Of a stretch of DNA of 7,903 nucleotides, positions 1-6,055 are shown in pieces (position 1 is the first letter of the stretch; each line of letters begins with the position of its first letter). The DNA lies in assembly GCA_002480735.1 (NCBI GenBank), contig DLCS01000247.1, positions 1 through 7,903 on the forward strand, in the 5' to 3' direction. Below the pieces are notes generated by a model, which saw only the letters and a list, made by a program, of their open reading frames with translations, ran no database searches and was not told the origin of the DNA. Position numbers and translations under genes: made by a program. This stretch comes from Bacillaceae bacterium UBA7792. Its GTDB lineage: Bacteria > Bacillota > Bacilli > Bacillales > Cytobacillaceae.

Positions 1-634
1 TGGAATCGCCAATGGAACTCTTTAATTCCCGCAAAAGCTCCGGAAAATAGACGATCATCGAAGAAACCTTCTTCTTGGCCAGTTCATTGGCAATCGCACC
101 TAGCAGAAAGGACTTTCCTACACCAAATTTCCCATAGAAATAAAGCCCTTTTTGCCTTCCATCTCGAAGATAGTTCTCCACAAACTGCGTTGCTTTATCG
201 ACTGCTTCCAATCTACCTGTGTCATTCAGATCGATGTCTGCAAAGGATGCTGCGGTAATATCCAGCGGAACATACATGGATTTGATCAGCCGCTCGCTCC
301 TTCTTTTTTCATCATCCATGACCTTAAGAGGACAACGCTCATAATAAATATCAATGGCTCCCCTCCCGATTGCCAGCTTCGGATGGTAGCCCTGCATAAG
401 GTTCTTGCATTCTTTTAGAGATGCACATTCCTGGCAATTTTTGCTTTGATCGGCAAAATCAAATAGGGTCATTAAGCTTCTTTCGATCATATCCTGTGTA
501 AGCTCATTCTCATGCTCTACTAAAAAGGTGCGGACCGACGGATTTTGAAGAATATCCGTCCTCATTTTTTGGTATCTTGCCTGAAAGCTTGCGTTATTCC
601 CCAATTTTTTTAAGGTGTCATTGATTCTTTCCAC
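1..634 (-). CDS. dnaI: Primosomal protein DnaI, helicase loader (3' end outside window)
   Basis: DnaI is the AAA+ ATPase that, with DnaB and DnaD, loads the replicative helicase DnaC onto DNA at the origin and at restart sites in Bacillus. The window holds the first 211 residues; the B. subtilis protein has about 311. The N-terminal helicase-binding domain carries a zinc site with ligands C67, C70, H84 and C101, the same positions as I recall for B. subtilis DnaI. The linker is followed by the AAA+ domain, whose Walker A GKFGVGKS lies at residues 168-175. Walker B and the sensor and arginine-finger elements fall outside the window. The start is GTG at 634, preceded at 6 nt by AAGGGGGT (641-648), which overlaps the dnaB stop codon. 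Only 12 nt separate the two genes, so translational coupling with dnaB is likely. No frameshift is seen. Confidence 0.96.
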   Translation of the reverse strand, partial: MERINDTLKKLGNNASFQARYQKMRTDILQNPSVRTFLVEHENELTQDMIERSLMTLFDFADQSKNCQECASLKECKNLMQGYHPKLAIGRGAIDIYYERCPLKVMDDEKRRSERLIKSMYVPLDITAASFADIDLNDTGRLEAVDKATQFVENYLRDGRQKGLYFYGKFGVGKSFLLGAIANELAKKKVSSMIVYFPELLRELKSSIGDS

Positions 635-646
635 TGTGCCACCCCC

Positions 647-2026
647 TTATTTTTTGTATTTTTTCAGCCTTTCCTCTAATGCACGTTTCTTATCGATTAA
701 TTGATCATCCGATGGTTGAGCGAGGTTCTTGTCGTCTTCCTCATTGAACCAATCAGGAAGTAATTCGGTCCGAATCGGCTGCTTTTTTCCCCCTGACTTT
801 GTGGTCTTTTTATTATCTGCCCATTCCATATATTGACGATGCTCTTTAATGGCAAGGTCCATCGCCTCTTTGACGGTTGAAATTTGCTTTCTAGCCCAAT
901 GGGAAGCGATCTTATCCACGTAAGCCTTCGTTAGCTTCATGTCTGATTTTAGCAGGACATATTCGATCAGGACATTCACAACTCCAGGCAATAATTTCTG
1001 CTTGAACATCACATCTTCAATTATTTTCAGATCGGCCTTAGAAGGCAAGGTCCCACCCGCAATATCGATCAGTAGCTGTCTCGGAGAGGTGGTTTCTAAG
1101 TAATGAATCAGCTTCTCTTCCTTTGATTTCGGCTCTGAAACTATCGTTTGCTTAATAACCGGATGTACCTTATCGACTAATTCTGGAAGCCGTTCCTGGT
1201 GTTCAAGCTGATACCAATCTCTTGCGGACTTTCTTAGTTCCTCAATATTTATTTTATTAGCTACATCATCCATAGCGGTAATGAGTAAATTCTTCATATG
1301 AATCGGATCGATTCCATAGAGAAAGGAGAGGTTGCTGATTGCCTCTCTAACCTTTTGAGTGATCGCTTTTTTGGGCACTAATGATTCGGATAATCCTGCA
1401 TAAAGCAAATCAAAGTCAAAGTTAGCCGTAGCATCGATTTGAATCCCTTTTGGAGATATTCTGCCCATCAAGGCTTGGTCCGTAAAATTCTCGTCTGGAG
1501 CGTTATCAAATGTTGTTGGAACGGCTGAATCATACACATCCTGGAAAGCTCTTGTCACTTCTTCAAAACCAGCATGAACAGCTATTTCTTTATCTGAGAA
1601 AAATTGCTTTAATGCGGAATAACGATTTTTTCCAACCTTTTGATATAAATATATATTTAACATGCCATCAAGGAAAAAGCGCTCCGGTGATAAAGGTGGC
1701 TGGAGCTCATAAACAAATTCTCGCTCCCCTTCAGAGGATTGGACAAATGTTTTAAGCAGGCCGATTCCCTCAAGCTTTAACCGAGCTTCATAAATCGCAT
1801 TTAGGCTGAGGTCCATAAAACTCATCAGGCTGTGATGGGAATTCGTCTGGGACCAAAGCCTATTCTCCTCGACCTGCGCCCAGAGAGTCATGTATAAGCT
1901 CATGGAAAGCGGACCAATTAGTGGCTGATACAGCAGGGTGATAATTTTTCTGTCATATTCATGCAATAAACCGCCCGTAGCTACAGAATACCGGTCAATT
2001 GGCAGCAGTTCCTTCCAATGGGCCAT
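647..2026 (-). CDS. dnaB: Replication initiation and membrane attachment protein DnaB (helicase co-loader)
   Basis: This is the Bacillus-type DnaB, unrelated to the E. coli helicase of the same name. It acts with DnaD and DnaI in loading the DnaC helicase and links the origin to the membrane. From the chosen start it has 459 residues; B. subtilis DnaB has about 472. The N-terminal half matches the DDBH1 region and begins with the family-like MAHWKELLPIDRY, followed by YQPLIGPLSMSLYMTLW. The C-terminal DDBH2 (DnaB_2) domain spans about residues 302-395 and has the hallmark YxxxIxxxW as Y369, I373 and W377. A charged, Lys-rich tail ends the protein. I chose ATG at 2026 because homologues start at this motif; GGAGAGG lies upstream with about 11 nt spacing. 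An in-frame ATG at 2074 would add 16 residues and also has an SD-like AAGG. The gene follows nrdR and precedes dnaI in one apparent operon. Confidence 0.95.
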   Translation of the reverse strand: MAHWKELLPIDRYSVATGGLLHEYDRKIITLLYQPLIGPLSMSLYMTLWAQVEENRLWSQTNSHHSLMSFMDLSLNAIYEARLKLEGIGLLKTFVQSSEGEREFVYELQPPLSPERFFLDGMLNIYLYQKVGKNRYSALKQFFSDKEIAVHAGFEEVTRAFQDVYDSAVPTTFDNAPDENFTDQALMGRISPKGIQIDATANFDFDLLYAGLSESLVPKKAITQKVREAISNLSFLYGIDPIHMKNLLITAMDDVANKINIEELRKSARDWYQLEHQERLPELVDKVHPVIKQTIVSEPKSKEEKLIHYLETTSPRQLLIDIAGGTLPSKADLKIIEDVMFKQKLLPGVVNVLIEYVLLKSDMKLTKAYVDKIASHWARKQISTVKEAMDLAIKEHRQYMEWADNKKTTKSGGKKQPIRTELLPDWFNEEDDKNLAQPSDDQLIDKKRALEERLKKYKK

Positions 2027-2088
2027 TTCAGTCTCAACCTCTCCATCAAAATAAGAAAAAAAAGCCAAAGTCATCCTTTAGCCTTATG

Positions 2089-2547
2089 TTATGATTCTTT
2101 TTTAATCAGCTCTTTTAATTCTTCAATAAATACATTTATATCTTTAAACTGTCTGTAGACAGAAGCAAACCGAACATAGGCCACATCGTCTACCTTTGCG
2201 AGACGCTCCATGACCATTTCTCCGATGACTTCACTGTCAATTTCAGATACTCCCTGACTTCGCAATTCCTTTTCAACCTCGGCTGTTATTTCCTCGAGCT
2301 TAACGAGGGCAACTGGCCTTTTTTCACAGGCCTTAATCAAGCCTCGCAAAATTTTGTCGCGACTAAATTCCTCACGAGTCCCTTCCTTTTTAACAACAAT
2401 TAGAGGAATTTCCTCCACCTTTTCGAAGGTCGTAAAGCGAAATAAGCATCTTTCACACTCTCTTCTACGGCGAATGGATCGACCATCATCCACTGGGCGT
2501 GAATCAAGCACTCTTGTATTATTATTTTGGCACGAAGGGCATTTCAT
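2089..2547 (-). CDS. nrdR: Transcriptional repressor NrdR of ribonucleotide reductase genes
   Basis: NrdR is a nucleotide-sensing repressor. It binds paired NrdR boxes in front of nrd operons and shuts them down when its ATP-cone is loaded with dATP and ATP. The 152-residue length is typical of the family. An N-terminal zinc ribbon uses C3, C6, C31 and C34, followed by the basic [11 protein letters not shown] segment that contacts DNA. The ATP-cone covers about residues 47-138, with the VVKKEG motif at 51-56 and the conserved [11 protein letters not shown] at 124-134. The start is ATG at 2547, with GGAG about 11 nt upstream; the zinc ligand at residue 3 fixes this start. It is the first gene of an apparent nrdR-dnaB-dnaI unit, pairing control of dNTP synthesis with replication initiation. 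I did not find a convincing NrdR box upstream. Confidence 0.98.
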   Translation of the reverse strand: MKCPSCQNNNTRVLDSRPVDDGRSIRRRRECERCLFRFTTFEKVEEIPLIVVKKEGTREEFSRDKILRGLIKACEKRPVALVKLEEITAEVEKELRSQGVSEIDSEVIGEMVMERLAKVDDVAYVRFASVYRQFKDINVFIEELKELIKKES

Positions 2548-2565
2548 TTTACAATCAGCTCCGAA

Positions 2566-2601
2566 TCCAATAAGAAATCTATCTATTTATATCTTATTAG
2601 A
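2566..2601 (-). repeat. Inverted repeat in the nrdR upstream region
   Basis: Ten-base arms at 2566-2575 and 2592-2601 (minus strand TCTAATAAGA and TCTTATTGGA) pair with one T-G wobble around a 16-nt AT-rich loop. The upstream arm covers the candidate nrdR -10 box. It could be an operator, or a leader hairpin if transcription starts further upstream. Its AT-richness means chance is a real alternative. Confidence 0.4.
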
Positions 2602-2619
2602 AAGATGTTTGTAGTACAA
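2591..2619 (-). promoter_or_regulatory. Candidate sigma-A promoter for nrdR-dnaB-dnaI
   Basis: On the minus strand, TTGTAC (2614-2619) and TAAGAT (2591-2596) are separated by 17 bp, which would start transcription near 2584. The boxes match consensus at only 3/6 and 4/6. The case rests mainly on location: the gapB terminator lies just upstream and nrdR just downstream. TTGTA-C-TACAA, an 11-bp palindrome at 2609-2619, covers the -35 box and could be a protein site. An alternative -10, TATACT at 2619-2624, lacks a good -35. Confidence 0.4.
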
Positions 2620-2639
2620 GTATAGACTGCCTCGTATCG

Positions 2640-2673
2640 AAAAAAGAGACCGCCTTCAATCTAGCGATCTCTC
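2640..2673 (-). terminator. Rho-independent terminator of gapB
   Basis: On the minus strand, AGAGATCGC and GCGGTCTCT form a 9-bp stem with one T-G wobble around a 10-nt loop. A run of six T follows at 2645-2640, its first T shared with the stem. It sits 12 nt beyond the gapB stop codon. There is no T run on the other strand, so it terminates minus-strand transcription only. It separates gapB from the nrdR operon. Confidence 0.88.
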
Positions 2674-2685
2674 CATAATCTCAGA

Positions 2686-3717
2686 TTATCCAACTTTTAC
2701 TTTTGTGGGCGAAACCATCGCCTGTGCTACATAATTGGTTAAATCAACGACACGGCAGGAATAGCCCCACTCATTATCATACCATGCAAGCACCTTGACT
2801 TTATTCGCACCGATAACAATGGTCGATAAGCCATCAATAATGGCGGAATGTTCATTTGTATTAAAATCAACGGATACTAAAGGTTCATCGCAAACATCCA
2901 AAATTCCCTTCAAGGAACCTTTAGCTGCTGTTTTGAAGGCATGATTAATTTCATCCATCGTAACCTCTCTTTTAAGGTCAACCACTAAGTCCACCAAGGA
3001 AACATTAGAGGTTGGAACCCTAAGAGCCATCCCATGCAGCTTACCTTTTAAGCTCGGTAATACTAAGGACAATGCCTTTGCAGCACCAGTTGAGGTCGGA
3101 ATAATCGACTGTGCACAAGCACGAGCACGTCTTAAATCCTTATGCGGATTATCGATATTCTTTTGGTCATTTGTATAGGCATGAACCGTTGTCATTAAGC
3201 CGTTTATAATACCGAATTCTTCATCTAATACTTTGGCTACTGGAGCCAGACAGTTCGTCGTACAAGAAGCATTGGAAATCACATCATGTCTATCAATATC
3301 TAATACGCTTTCATTTACACCCATGACAATGGTGACATCTTCATTCTTGCCTGGTGCTGTTAAAATAACCTTTTTTGCACCAGCCTTCAAGTGAAGACTT
3401 GCCTTATCTCTTGAGTTAAACTTTCCTGTAGCTTCAATTACAATATCAATCCCGTATTCCTTCCAAGGAAGCTCCTCAGGATTACGGTTGCTCAAAAGCT
3501 GCACCCTTTTTCCATTAACGATCAGCGCATCATCCTCGGCAATGATCTCACCAGCAAACTTGCCATGATTTGTGTCATACTTTATCAAATGTGCTAACGT
3601 TTCCGCTGGATAGCTGGCGTTCACTGCCACAATATCTAAATTATCTTCAAGAATGGCCTTTCTAAATACCATTCTACCAATTCTCCCAAACCCATTGATC
3701 GCAACTTTCGCCTTCAT
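2686..3717 (-). CDS. gapB: Glyceraldehyde-3-phosphate dehydrogenase GapB, gluconeogenic, NADP-preferring
   Basis: GapB runs the GAPDH reaction in the gluconeogenic direction in Bacillus, reducing 1,3-bisphosphoglycerate with NADPH in the cytoplasm. The 343-residue protein has the Rossmann motif NGFGRIGR at 8-15. The active-site SNASCTTNC has nucleophile C152, and the partner is H179. C-terminal WYDNEWGYS (312-320) is typical. I assign GapB rather than GapA for two reasons. The coordinating Asp after the second beta strand (NDLTD in glycolytic GapA) is replaced by NASYP at 33-37, and the LADLPHKD segment reads NIDNPHKD. In Bacillus both changes go with NADP use. The start is ATG at 3717, with GGAGGG (3727-3732) 9 nt upstream. 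It appears monocistronic, with its own promoter, CcpN-like operators and terminator. Erythrose-4-phosphate dehydrogenase is a related activity but fits the neighbourhood less well. Confidence 0.96.
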   Translation of the reverse strand: MKAKVAINGFGRIGRMVFRKAILEDNLDIVAVNASYPAETLAHLIKYDTNHGKFAGEIIAEDDALIVNGKRVQLLSNRNPEELPWKEYGIDIVIEATGKFNSRDKASLHLKAGAKKVILTAPGKNEDVTIVMGVNESVLDIDRHDVISNASCTTNCLAPVAKVLDEEFGIINGLMTTVHAYTNDQKNIDNPHKDLRRARACAQSIIPTSTGAAKALSLVLPSLKGKLHGMALRVPTSNVSLVDLVVDLKREVTMDEINHAFKTAAKGSLKGILDVCDEPLVSVDFNTNEHSAIIDGLSTIVIGANKVKVLAWYDNEWGYSCRVVDLTNYVAQAMVSPTKVKVG

Positions 3718-3737
3718 TTAACGGTTCCCTCCGGATA

Positions 3738-3782
3738 AGTGTTATACTTTTTAGTGTATATTGTTGGCATTAGTATAACATA
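3738..3782 (-). promoter_or_regulatory. Two CcpN-type operators in inverted orientation at gapB
   Basis: A site at 3772-3782 reads TATGTTATACT on the minus strand and matches, at 11/11, the CcpN operator consensus TRTGHYATAYW as I recall it from B. subtilis. A second site at 3738-3748 reads AGTGTTATACT on the plus strand and matches at 10/11. They share a perfect 9-bp inverted repeat, TGTTATACT and AGTATAACA, with a 23-bp spacer; the centres are 32 bp apart, about three helical turns. CcpN represses gapB and pckA during growth on glucose. The first site covers the -10 box, and the second lies in the initially transcribed region. Confidence 0.72.
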
Positions 3783-3800
3783 TTTGAGCCACTTTGTGAG
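3772..3800 (-). promoter_or_regulatory. Probable sigma-A promoter of gapB
   Basis: The minus strand has CTCACA (3795-3800, 4/6 to TTGACA), a 17-bp spacer and TATACT (3772-3777, 5/6). The -10 is extended by an upstream TG, giving TGTTATACT. The expected start is near 3765, giving a leader of about 48 nt that contains the second CcpN-like site and the SD. A/T-rich sequence at about 3805-3845 just upstream could act as an UP element. The promoter lies between the coaE terminator and gapB. Confidence 0.65.
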
Positions 3801-3849
3801 GAATAAAATACAAAAAAATATTGTTTTATTATTCTAAATTTTTTCAGAC

Positions 3850-3874
3850 AAAAAAAGAAGCCAACCAGCTTCTT
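3850..3874 (-). terminator. Rho-independent terminator of coaE, overlapping its stop codon
   Basis: On the minus strand, AAGAAGC and GCTTCTT form a 7-bp perfect stem, closed further by a T-G wobble over a GGTT loop, and run into seven T (3856-3850). The first two bases of the stem are the AA of the coaE TAA stop. This ends the polA-mutM-ytaF-coaE unit before gapB. Confidence 0.85.
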
Positions 3875-4472
3875 ACATGACTTTCCAATCGATTAAGATT
3901 TGATTCAATTGAGCTTCGGTTTCCTCAATCGATCCATTGTTATTTATGATCGCATCACTTAGTGGTACTTTATCCTTCAGTGGCATTTGCGAACGAATTC
4001 TTGCCAATGCTTCTTCCTCGGTAAACTGATTTCTTTCCATCAAACGTTGGAGCTGTGTCTGTTCATCCACGTACACGAGCAAAACCTTTTCAACCATCCC
4101 GGTCAGCTTGCTTTCAAACAAGAGTGGGATATCCATGATAATAAGTTTTTCTCCCTTATGAATGGCCTCCTCACGCTTATTTAGCATTCTTCTACGAACA
4201 TCAGGGTGGACAATACTATTAAGCTTCTGTCTTTTTTCCTCATCATTGAAGATAATTTCACCCAGCTTAGCCCGATTGATTTGTTGATCGTCCAGTAAAA
4301 TCTCCTTTCCAAAGAAGGCAACAATCTCGTTGTATGCGGGTTCACCCCTTTCTACAGCAAGTCGCGCCTCCACATCGGCATCAATGATTGTATAACCTTT
4401 ACTGCGAATTAGATTAGCTACCGTACTCTTTCCACTGGCAATTCCACCTGTCAATCCAACAATTAATGCCAT
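3873..4472 (-). CDS. coaE: Dephospho-CoA kinase
   Basis: CoaE phosphorylates the 3'-hydroxyl of the dephospho-CoA ribose with ATP, the last step of coenzyme A synthesis, in the cytoplasm. The 199-residue protein is of normal family length. It is a P-loop kinase with Walker A GGIASGKS at 9-16, the DAD motif at 31-33 (D33 the likely catalytic base), IVHPDVRRR at 87-95, DIPLLFE at 114-120 and the lid-region QMPLKDK at 162-168. The usual AIINNNGS nucleotide-binding segment is at 174-181. The start is ATG at 4472, with AAGGG 9 nt upstream. It follows ytaF after 26 nt and is therefore probably cotranscribed with it. The same position downstream of polA-mutM-ytaF is familiar from Bacillus. No defects are seen. 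Confidence 0.97.
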   Translation of the reverse strand: MALIVGLTGGIASGKSTVANLIRSKGYTIIDADVEARLAVERGEPAYNEIVAFFGKEILLDDQQINRAKLGEIIFNDEEKRQKLNSIVHPDVRRRMLNKREEAIHKGEKLIIMDIPLLFESKLTGMVEKVLLVYVDEQTQLQRLMERNQFTEEEALARIRSQMPLKDKVPLSDAIINNNGSIEETEAQLNQILIDWKVM

Positions 4473-4498
4473 ACCCTACTTCCCTTCTTAATTGACCA

Positions 4499-5131
4499 TT
4501 ACATTTTCCAAATGCCGATAAAAATTAACAGTATTCCTGGTATAAATGTGAATTTTTGTACAACATGGCACTTCGATAGCAGTGCACCTGTTTTCATTCC
4601 CAATGTCACAAATAAGGAACTCATGACCGCAACCGATAAGGCTAAAAGCGGAGGTGAATATCCGAGCATCGCTGCCCCGATTCCCGCCCCAAACGCATCT
4701 AGCGACAAAGCGAAACCAAGAACGAAAGCCTCAATGCCGGTAATGGTTCCAGACTTATCAAAGTCAACAGACATAGGCTTCTTTAAAATATTGATGACAA
4801 TCCCTAATGATTTAATTTCAAAATTGACAATCGTTTTTTCATGGGGTAGCAGTTCCTTCGATTTTTCCGGGCGGAAGAATTGATACAGAATCCAACCACC
4901 TAATAGAACGAGCATGATCCCCCCAATTCTTTCAGCCATTTCAGGGGAAAGAAAAACTTCAATGATTTGCCCGACGGCCATTGCTCCGAGGAGAGTTAGG
5001 GCAGAACAACATGCGATTATGAAGATAGATTTAAAAGGAATTCTCATCTTTCTAAGCCCATAGGTGAATCCAACGCTAAAACTATCAAGACTGACTGCAA
5101 ACGCAAGTAGTATTAATGAAAATGTAAACAC
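4499..5131 (-). CDS. ytaF: Sporulation-associated membrane protein YtaF (MntP-like fold)
   Basis: This integral membrane protein of 210 residues belongs to the YtaF family, related to the manganese exporter MntP. Its transport substrate is not established. Six membrane segments are visible, at about 4-26, 36-58, 69-86, 131-155, 160-180 and 194-209. Each half carries a related signature with an in-membrane Asp, SLDSFSVG (14-21) and SLDAFGAG (143-150), as expected for an internally duplicated cation transporter. Positive charges (RKMR, KK, KTG) place the large middle loop (87-130) in the cytoplasm. That loop contains an exact EF-hand-type 12-residue pattern, D123 to E134. The start is GTG at 5131, with AAGGAG (5140-5145) 8 nt upstream, inside an inverted repeat. 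In B. subtilis the gene is linked to sporulation; I infer the same role here from family membership only. Confidence 0.93.
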   Translation of the reverse strand: MFTFSLILLAFAVSLDSFSVGFTYGLRKMRIPFKSIFIIACCSALTLLGAMAVGQIIEVFLSPEMAERIGGIMLVLLGGWILYQFFRPEKSKELLPHEKTIVNFEIKSLGIVINILKKPMSVDFDKSGTITGIEAFVLGFALSLDAFGAGIGAAMLGYSPPLLALSVAVMSSLFVTLGMKTGALLSKCHVVQKFTFIPGILLIFIGIWKM

Positions 5132-5187
5132 TGGAGTAGCTCCTTCCCATCCAAAAGCTAAGATAGTATATGGAGGGAGCTATTCCA
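5132..5187 (-). repeat. Long imperfect inverted repeat covering the ytaF ribosome binding site
   Basis: Sixteen-base arms at 5132-5147 and 5172-5187 enclose a 24-nt loop. Read as minus-strand RNA they form 14 Watson-Crick pairs with two A-C mismatches. Read as plus-strand RNA the two mismatches become G-U wobbles. The downstream arm contains the SD AAGGAG, whose GGAG core is fully paired. A smaller competing hairpin, GGAG-CTA-CTCC, lies in the same arm. No T run follows, so a terminator is unlikely. Confidence 0.7.
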
Positions 5188-5194
5188 ATGTTAA
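5165..5194 (-). promoter_or_regulatory. Candidate internal sigma-A-like promoter for ytaF-coaE
   Basis: In the 66-bp gap after mutM, the minus strand has TTAACA (5189-5194, 5/6 to TTGACA), an 18-bp spacer and TATACT (5165-5170, 5/6 to TATAAT). The start would be near 5158, leaving a leader of about 27 nt. The upstream arm of the inverted repeat lies in the spacer, so this transcript would carry only the arm with the SD. I did not see a clear sigma-F pattern here. Confidence 0.55.
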
Positions 5195-5197
5195 TTT

Positions 5198-6037
5198 CTA
5201 ATTTTGGCTCTTATTTTTCTGACATTTTGGACAGAAAACTGTTCCTCGACCGCCTACAACTATCCGTTCTAACTCAGAGGAGCATGTTTTGCATTGCTCT
5301 CCCTTACGGCCATAGACATACAATTCTAATTGAAATAAACCAATTTGTCCTTGGCTGTTCACATACGATCGAATCGTGCTTCCGCCCTTTTCCACCGCTT
5401 CCTTCAGTGTCTGAATAATTTCCTCGTGCAGCTTTGTGATTTCTTTTTTTGTAAGGGAGTTGGCACTCCGTTCAGGATGGATGCCTGATCTAAATAATGC
5501 CTCATCCACATAGATGTTTCCGAGTCCAACTACCAGCTTTTGATCAAGCAGCACTGTCTTAATGCTTCGATTCGTTTTTGAAAGCAGCTCTTTCATCCGC
5601 TCGACTGTAAACTCATCCGAAAATGGCTCAGGGCCAAGCTGTGATAAGGGAAGCTGGCTAAATTCCTCTCCCTTTTTAAAAAGATGCATCGTCCCGAACT
5701 TTCTCACATCACGATAACGCAACTCGGTACCGTCAGTGAAATGGAAAACCACATGGGTATGCTTGTCTTTTTCCTCATTTGGCTGAAATAGCCCGTATCT
5801 GCCTTCCATTCGAAGATGAGAAACCAGTGCATAATCGGTGGTGTATAGGATTAGAAATTTTCCTCTTCGACTGATTTTCTCAAGCACCTGACCAACAAGG
5901 GCATCCTTAAATTGCTCTACCTCATCAGGTTTTTTTATGATTTTGGGCCACGTAACCGTGACGGATTTGATCTCCTTTTGGAGAACGAGCTGCTCTAACG
6001 TTCTCCTGACTGTCTCAACCTCTGGCAACTCAGGCAA
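5198..6037 (-). CDS. mutM: Formamidopyrimidine-DNA glycosylase MutM (Fpg)
   Basis: MutM excises 8-oxoguanine and ring-opened purines and nicks the abasic site by beta,delta-elimination, in the base excision repair pathway. Length is 279 residues, as usual. The N-terminal PELPEVETV gives the catalytic P2 (Schiff-base nucleophile) and E3. K60 lies in the RRGK loop. The intercalating M77 is in SHLRMEGRY, and R112 is in DVRKFG. The helix-two-turn-helix segment has GLGNIYVDE at 171-179. The C-terminal zinc finger uses C249, C252, C269 and C272, with GRGT at 263-266. The start is TTG at 6037, fixed because the nucleophilic proline must follow the initiator; AAGGGGG (6047-6053) lies 9 nt upstream. 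It sits 18 nt after polA, which fits coupling to a polymerase that fills repair gaps. Confidence 0.98.
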   Translation of the reverse strand: MPELPEVETVRRTLEQLVLQKEIKSVTVTWPKIIKKPDEVEQFKDALVGQVLEKISRRGKFLILYTTDYALVSHLRMEGRYGLFQPNEEKDKHTHVVFHFTDGTELRYRDVRKFGTMHLFKKGEEFSQLPLSQLGPEPFSDEFTVERMKELLSKTNRSIKTVLLDQKLVVGLGNIYVDEALFRSGIHPERSANSLTKKEITKLHEEIIQTLKEAVEKGGSTIRSYVNSQGQIGLFQLELYVYGRKGEQCKTCSSELERIVVGGRGTVFCPKCQKNKSQN

Positions 6038-6055
6038 CTTTTTCTTCCCCCTTAC

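Noticed and set aside
152..418. Plus-strand open frame opposite dnaI
   Set aside because: The minus-strand reading gives a full zinc site and Walker A of DnaI, and the plus frame shows no protein features.
3718..3765. Possible riboswitch or attenuator in the gapB leader
   Set aside because: The leader is only about 48 nt, has no terminator-antiterminator pair, and its single notable element is better explained as a CcpN-type operator.
3805..3845. AT-rich imperfect repeat (GAATAA and TTATTC) upstream of gapB
   Set aside because: Six-base arms in sequence made almost only of A and T are expected by chance; at most this is an UP element.
4512..4883. Plus-strand open frame of 123 codons opposite ytaF
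   Set aside because: It lies entirely inside the well-supported minus-strand ytaF, resembles no known family, and lacks a clear ribosome site.
5132..5187. The mutM-ytaF inverted repeat as a transcription terminator
   Set aside because: No run of T follows the stem on either strand, and the 24-nt loop is larger than usual.
5170..5418. Plus-strand open frame starting inside the mutM-ytaF inverted repeat
   Set aside because: It overlaps the catalytic C-terminal part of mutM on the other strand, and its SD-like GGAGGGAG sequence is the repeat arm itself and lies after the ATG.
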